Source: Longimicrobiaceae bacterium (GTDB lineage Bacteria > Gemmatimonadota > Gemmatimonadetes > Longimicrobiales > Longimicrobiaceae). From it: a stretch of 54,128 nucleotides of DNA. The number at the start of each line of letters is the position of its first letter. The first letter of the stretch is position 1. Below the pieces are notes generated by a model, which did no database searches, was not told the DNA's origin, and saw only the letters and a list, made by a program, of their open reading frames with translations. The stretch lies in NCBI GenBank assembly GCA_030447645.1, contig JAUJOM010000018.1, positions 20,033 to 74,160 of the forward strand. Direction: 5' to 3'. Below, piece by piece: positions 51,333 to 54,128 of the stretch. The position numbers and the translations under genes were made by a program.

Positions 51333-53154
51333 CTAGGCTTCCACGCCGGCCGCGTACGTAATGTCTTCGATCGTCGCGAGCAGCGCTCCTCCACGATCTT
51401 GCGCTTCACCTTCATGGTGGGCGTGAGCATGCCCGGATTCGATGGTGAATTCTTCCGCGACGTGATGGACACCTTCTTGGGCATCTCGTAGCGAGCCGAA
51501 GCCATCCAGGCGGCTCAGGGCTTCGCTTTCCAGAACTGCTTGACGCGCGGGTCGGCAGCCGCGCCTTGGAGTCGAAGTGCCGATTCCCTGTGCCTGGGCC
51601 CAGGGCGCCAGGTTTTTCAAGTCCGCACCAGCAGCATGGTGGGGAAGGCGGCGATCGCCAAGCATCACCACCTGCGCGATGTAGGGGGACATGGCCGCCT
51701 GATTTTCCAGGGGCTGCGGCGCGATGTTCTTGCCGCCGGCCGTGACCAGCAGGTTCTTGATGCGGTCGGTGATCCGCAGGTAGCCGTCCGCGTCGAACTC
51801 GCCCACGTCTCCCGTGTGGAACCAGCCGTCGGCATCGATCACCTCGGCGCTGGCATCGGCTTGTTCCAGTAGCCCTTCATGATGTTGGGGCCCCGGACCA
51901 GGATTTCTCCGGTCTCGTCCACGCGAACTTCCACGCCCAGCGACGTGCCCCACGGTCCCCAGGCGAACCTTGCCGGGCTTGTTGGCCGTGATCACCGGGG
52001 ACGTTTCCGTCAGTCCATACCCCTCGTACACCGGCAGCCCGGCCGCGAAAAGAACTTGCCGACTTCAGCGGCGAGGGTGCCCCGCCGGAGATGAAGGTGT
52101 GGATGCGCCCCGGTGCGCGCATGCAGCTTGAAAGACCAGCTTGTGGGCGTCGCCCTGCAAGGCGAGCATCCCGGAGGCTCACGCCCGGCGAAGCGCTCGT
52201 CCGCGATGGATTCGCCGATGCCCTTGGCCCACATCACCAGCTTCTTCTTGATGCCGGTGGCGCCCATCACCTTGGCGTAGATTTTGTCACAGCCGGGGCA
52301 CCGCCTACCATCGGGTGGGGAGCGGACCTCTCCCATGTTGTCCGCCACCTTTTCGATGGATTCCGCGTAGGCGATGCAGGTCCCGTTGTCCCAGTAAAAG
52401 TAATAATCCGCCGTCCGCCGAAGATGTGGGAGAGCGGCAGGAAGGAGAGCGCGATGTCGCCCGGGTTCGCCTTCAGCACGCCGTGCTGCTGGGCGGCGGC
52501 CACGTTGGAAGCAATGTTGAACTGGGTCAGCATCACCCCTTGGGAAGTCGGTGGTTCCGGAGGTGTAGATCAGCGTGGCGTCGTCGTCCCGCTCCACCCG
52601 GCATCGCCAGTTCGCGGGATTTTCGGCTTCGCCCGCATCGATCCGCCGCCGCCCGTCTTCCAGTACGTCGGCGAAGTGCCCCACGTTTTGCGCGTCACCC
52701 TGGCGGATCAAGGCGATCACCCGTTCCAGGAAGGCACCTCCGCGCGGATCTCCAGGACCTTGGCGAGCTGCTCCCGCGTGGACACGAAGATCGCGCGCGC
52801 ACCGGAGTCCCGCAGGATGTAGGCGATCTGGTTGGCCGGAAGGGTGGGATAAATGGGAACGTCCATGGCTCCCAGTCCCAGAGCTGCATAATCCACCATT
52901 GCCCATTCCGGGCGGTTTTCGGAAAGCAGGCGACCCGGTCTCCCCTGCCAATTCCCATTCCTCCAAGCGCCGCGGCCAGCCGGTGACCCGCTCCTCCACC
53001 TCCCGGTGAGACAGGGTCATCCACGCGCCTGCTGCCTTGTAGCGCATCGCGTCCGGGCGATTGAACCGGTCGATGGCCTGAAGGAACAGCTTCGGCAGGG
53101 TCTCGCGCTCTACAGGTTGCTGGGAAACAAAGTGGGCTGCACTTGGGTCGGCAT
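51333..53154 (-). CDS. Long-chain fatty-acid-CoA ligase (AMP-forming), frameshifted
   Basis: About 607 residues if repaired, from [13 protein letters not shown] (53154). ANL-superfamily motifs: [10 protein letters not shown] (AMP loop), [44 protein letters not shown] and [19 protein letters not shown], the last being typical of long-chain acyl-CoA synthetases. It activates fatty acids for beta-oxidation or lipid synthesis. Many shifts (e.g. ~53110, ~52925, ~52730, ~52545, ~52415, ~52040, ~51870) spread fragments over three frames; all motifs survive. Confidence 0.85.
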
Positions 53155-53294
53155 GGCAACTCCTGAGGGAAGTGGGTCCCGGGGCCAATGTAGGCACTCG
53201 GTACGCGGGGTACAGCAGAAAATGAGGAAGATTCGTCGGCCGCGCATCCCGTCCAGCTACGTAGCCGGACGGGATGCGTGACGCATGCGTTGCG

Positions 53295-53706
53295 CTAGCA
53301 GAACTCGTCGAACGCCCGCGTCAAATCCTTGGCGATTGCATCGGCGGATCGCCCTCGATCTGGTATGTTCCAGCATCATTGCCACTTCGCCGTCCTTGAG
53401 CAGCGCAATCTGTGGCGACGACGGCGCGTACCCGTGGAAGTAGCTGCGAGCCCTGGCAGTGGCGTCCAGATCCTGGCCGGCGAAGACGGTGGTCACCTTT
53501 GCCGGCCGCTTGTCATGCCCCAGCGCCATGGCGACGGCCGGCCGGGCGTTGCGGGCAGCGCACCCGCAGACTGAGTTCACCACCAGGGTGGTTCCCTCCG
53601 GGTTTTCAAGCACCCGCTCCACCTCGTCGGCGGTGCGCATCTCCTCCACACCGAGGCGGGTCAATTCCTGCCGCATGGGTGTGACCAGCATTTCAGGGTA
53701 TGGCAT
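53295..53706 (-). CDS. BrxA/BrxB-family bacilliredoxin, two frameshifts near the end
   Basis: Starts MPYPEMLVTPMRQELTRLGVEE at 53706 behind a strong GGAGGAG. The family CGC active site is in VVNSVCGCAARNARPAV. Toward the end the frame needs two added bases (near 53365 and 53345) to read HYQIEGRSADAIAKDLTRAF and stop at 53295; about 137 residues, as in the family. Bacilliredoxins reduce bacillithiol mixed disulfides, so the organism may use bacillithiol. Directly downstream of the cobalamin adenosyltransferase gene. Confidence 0.85.
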
Positions 53707-53732
53707 ACAATCTCCTCCCGTTTTGGTATCAG

Positions 53733-54128
53733 GGTGCGGGACAGGCGCCCACGGCACGTCCGGGGTACCGGCGCGGCGGTTGGCCAGCCGGAGCGAAGGG
53801 TGAACAGCAGGTCCGAAAGGCGGTTCAGGTACACGATCAAATCTTCGCCGATGTGCGCTTCATAGGACAGCGCCACCACCTGCCGCTCGGCCCGGCGGCA
53901 AACCGTGCGTGCAAGATGCAGCATGGCGGCGGATTCCGTGCCACCGGGCAGCACAAAGTTCCTGAGCGGCTCGAGCTCGGCGTCGGCGGCGTCCATCAGC
54001 GCTCCATCTCCGCGACCGCGGTGATCGAGCGCCGGGATGTGGGCGTTCGGCCGGCCTCCGTCCTGCGGGCCAGGGAGTCGCCAGGTTGGCGCCAATGGTG
54101 AACAGGTCCGCCTGGATGTCGCGCAAAT
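53733..54128 (-). CDS. PduO-type ATP:cob(I)alamin adenosyltransferase (5' part outside window)
   Basis: Two frames combine to LRDIQADLFTIGANLATPW, then NFVLPGGTESAAMLHLARTVCRRAERQVV and EDLIVYLNRLSDLLFTL, the signatures of the MMAB/PduO family that makes adenosylcobalamin. Shifts are seen near 54060 and near 53785. The N terminus lies beyond 54128. The stop is uncertain (about 53733, TGA in CCCTGATACC). It probably shares a transcript with the bacilliredoxin gene. Confidence 0.8.

Overview
The window is a GC-rich bacterial chromosome segment with one complete rRNA operon (16S-23S-5S, + strand, 14.1-19.2 kb) surrounded by housekeeping, envelope and respiratory genes. The gene set (caa3 oxidase operon, many short lipoproteins, an exported aminopeptidase P, a DUF4249-like lipoprotein, a kinase-RapZ_C fusion) and the 16S sequence make Gemmatimonadota or a neighbouring FCB-group phylum my best guess. 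A 16S or marker-gene search would settle this.

Layout. 1-4.7 kb: the end of an unknown surface protein, PEP carboxylase (ppc) and a DUF4249-like lipoprotein. 4.7-13.6 kb: SIMPL protein, QueE, HDAC-family deacetylase, lipoprotein, YgfZ, Mug, two small unknowns, polysaccharide deacetylase, TatA, thioesterase and a BaiN/HI0933-type flavoprotein. 13.6-19.2 kb: rRNA operon with three tandem sigma70-type promoters and an internal spacer without tRNA genes. 19.2-23.9 kb: cupredoxin, MIP18-family Fe-S assembly factor, phosphofructokinase, YhbY, an active L,D-transpeptidase with an apparently dead paralogue, DUF423. 24-28 kb: DUF4384-like lipoprotein, family-5 uracil-DNA glycosylase with an internal tandem duplication, DUF429 protein, lipoprotein aminopeptidase P. 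28-33.3 kb: YyaL/DUF255 protein, an AmgK-like sugar kinase fused to a RapZ C-terminal domain, MurU-like uridylyltransferase, lipoprotein. 33.3-38.2 kb: ctaC-D-E-F-G (caa3 oxidase) operon. 38.4-46 kb: ABC exporter, YefM-YoeB toxin-antitoxin pair, single-chain restriction-modification enzyme, class III aminotransferase. 46-54 kb: helical exported protein, two tandem class A PBPs, long-chain acyl-CoA synthetase, bacilliredoxin, cobalamin adenosyltransferase (cut by the window end).

Many real genes are broken by single-base losses, nearly all in G or C runs, and the breaks become denser after about 40 kb. Because conserved and probably essential genes (ppc, PBPs, acyl-CoA synthetase) are hit the same way, I read most as consensus indel errors rather than true pseudogenes. 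Coordinates of such genes span all fragments, with shift sites given in each entry.

Functional themes: peptidoglycan building and recycling (two PBP1 proteins, L,D-transpeptidase, AmgK-RapZ_C plus MurU), aerobic respiration with copper proteins, and a small defence cluster (YefM-YoeB plus a restriction-modification enzyme with an atypical low-GC segment).
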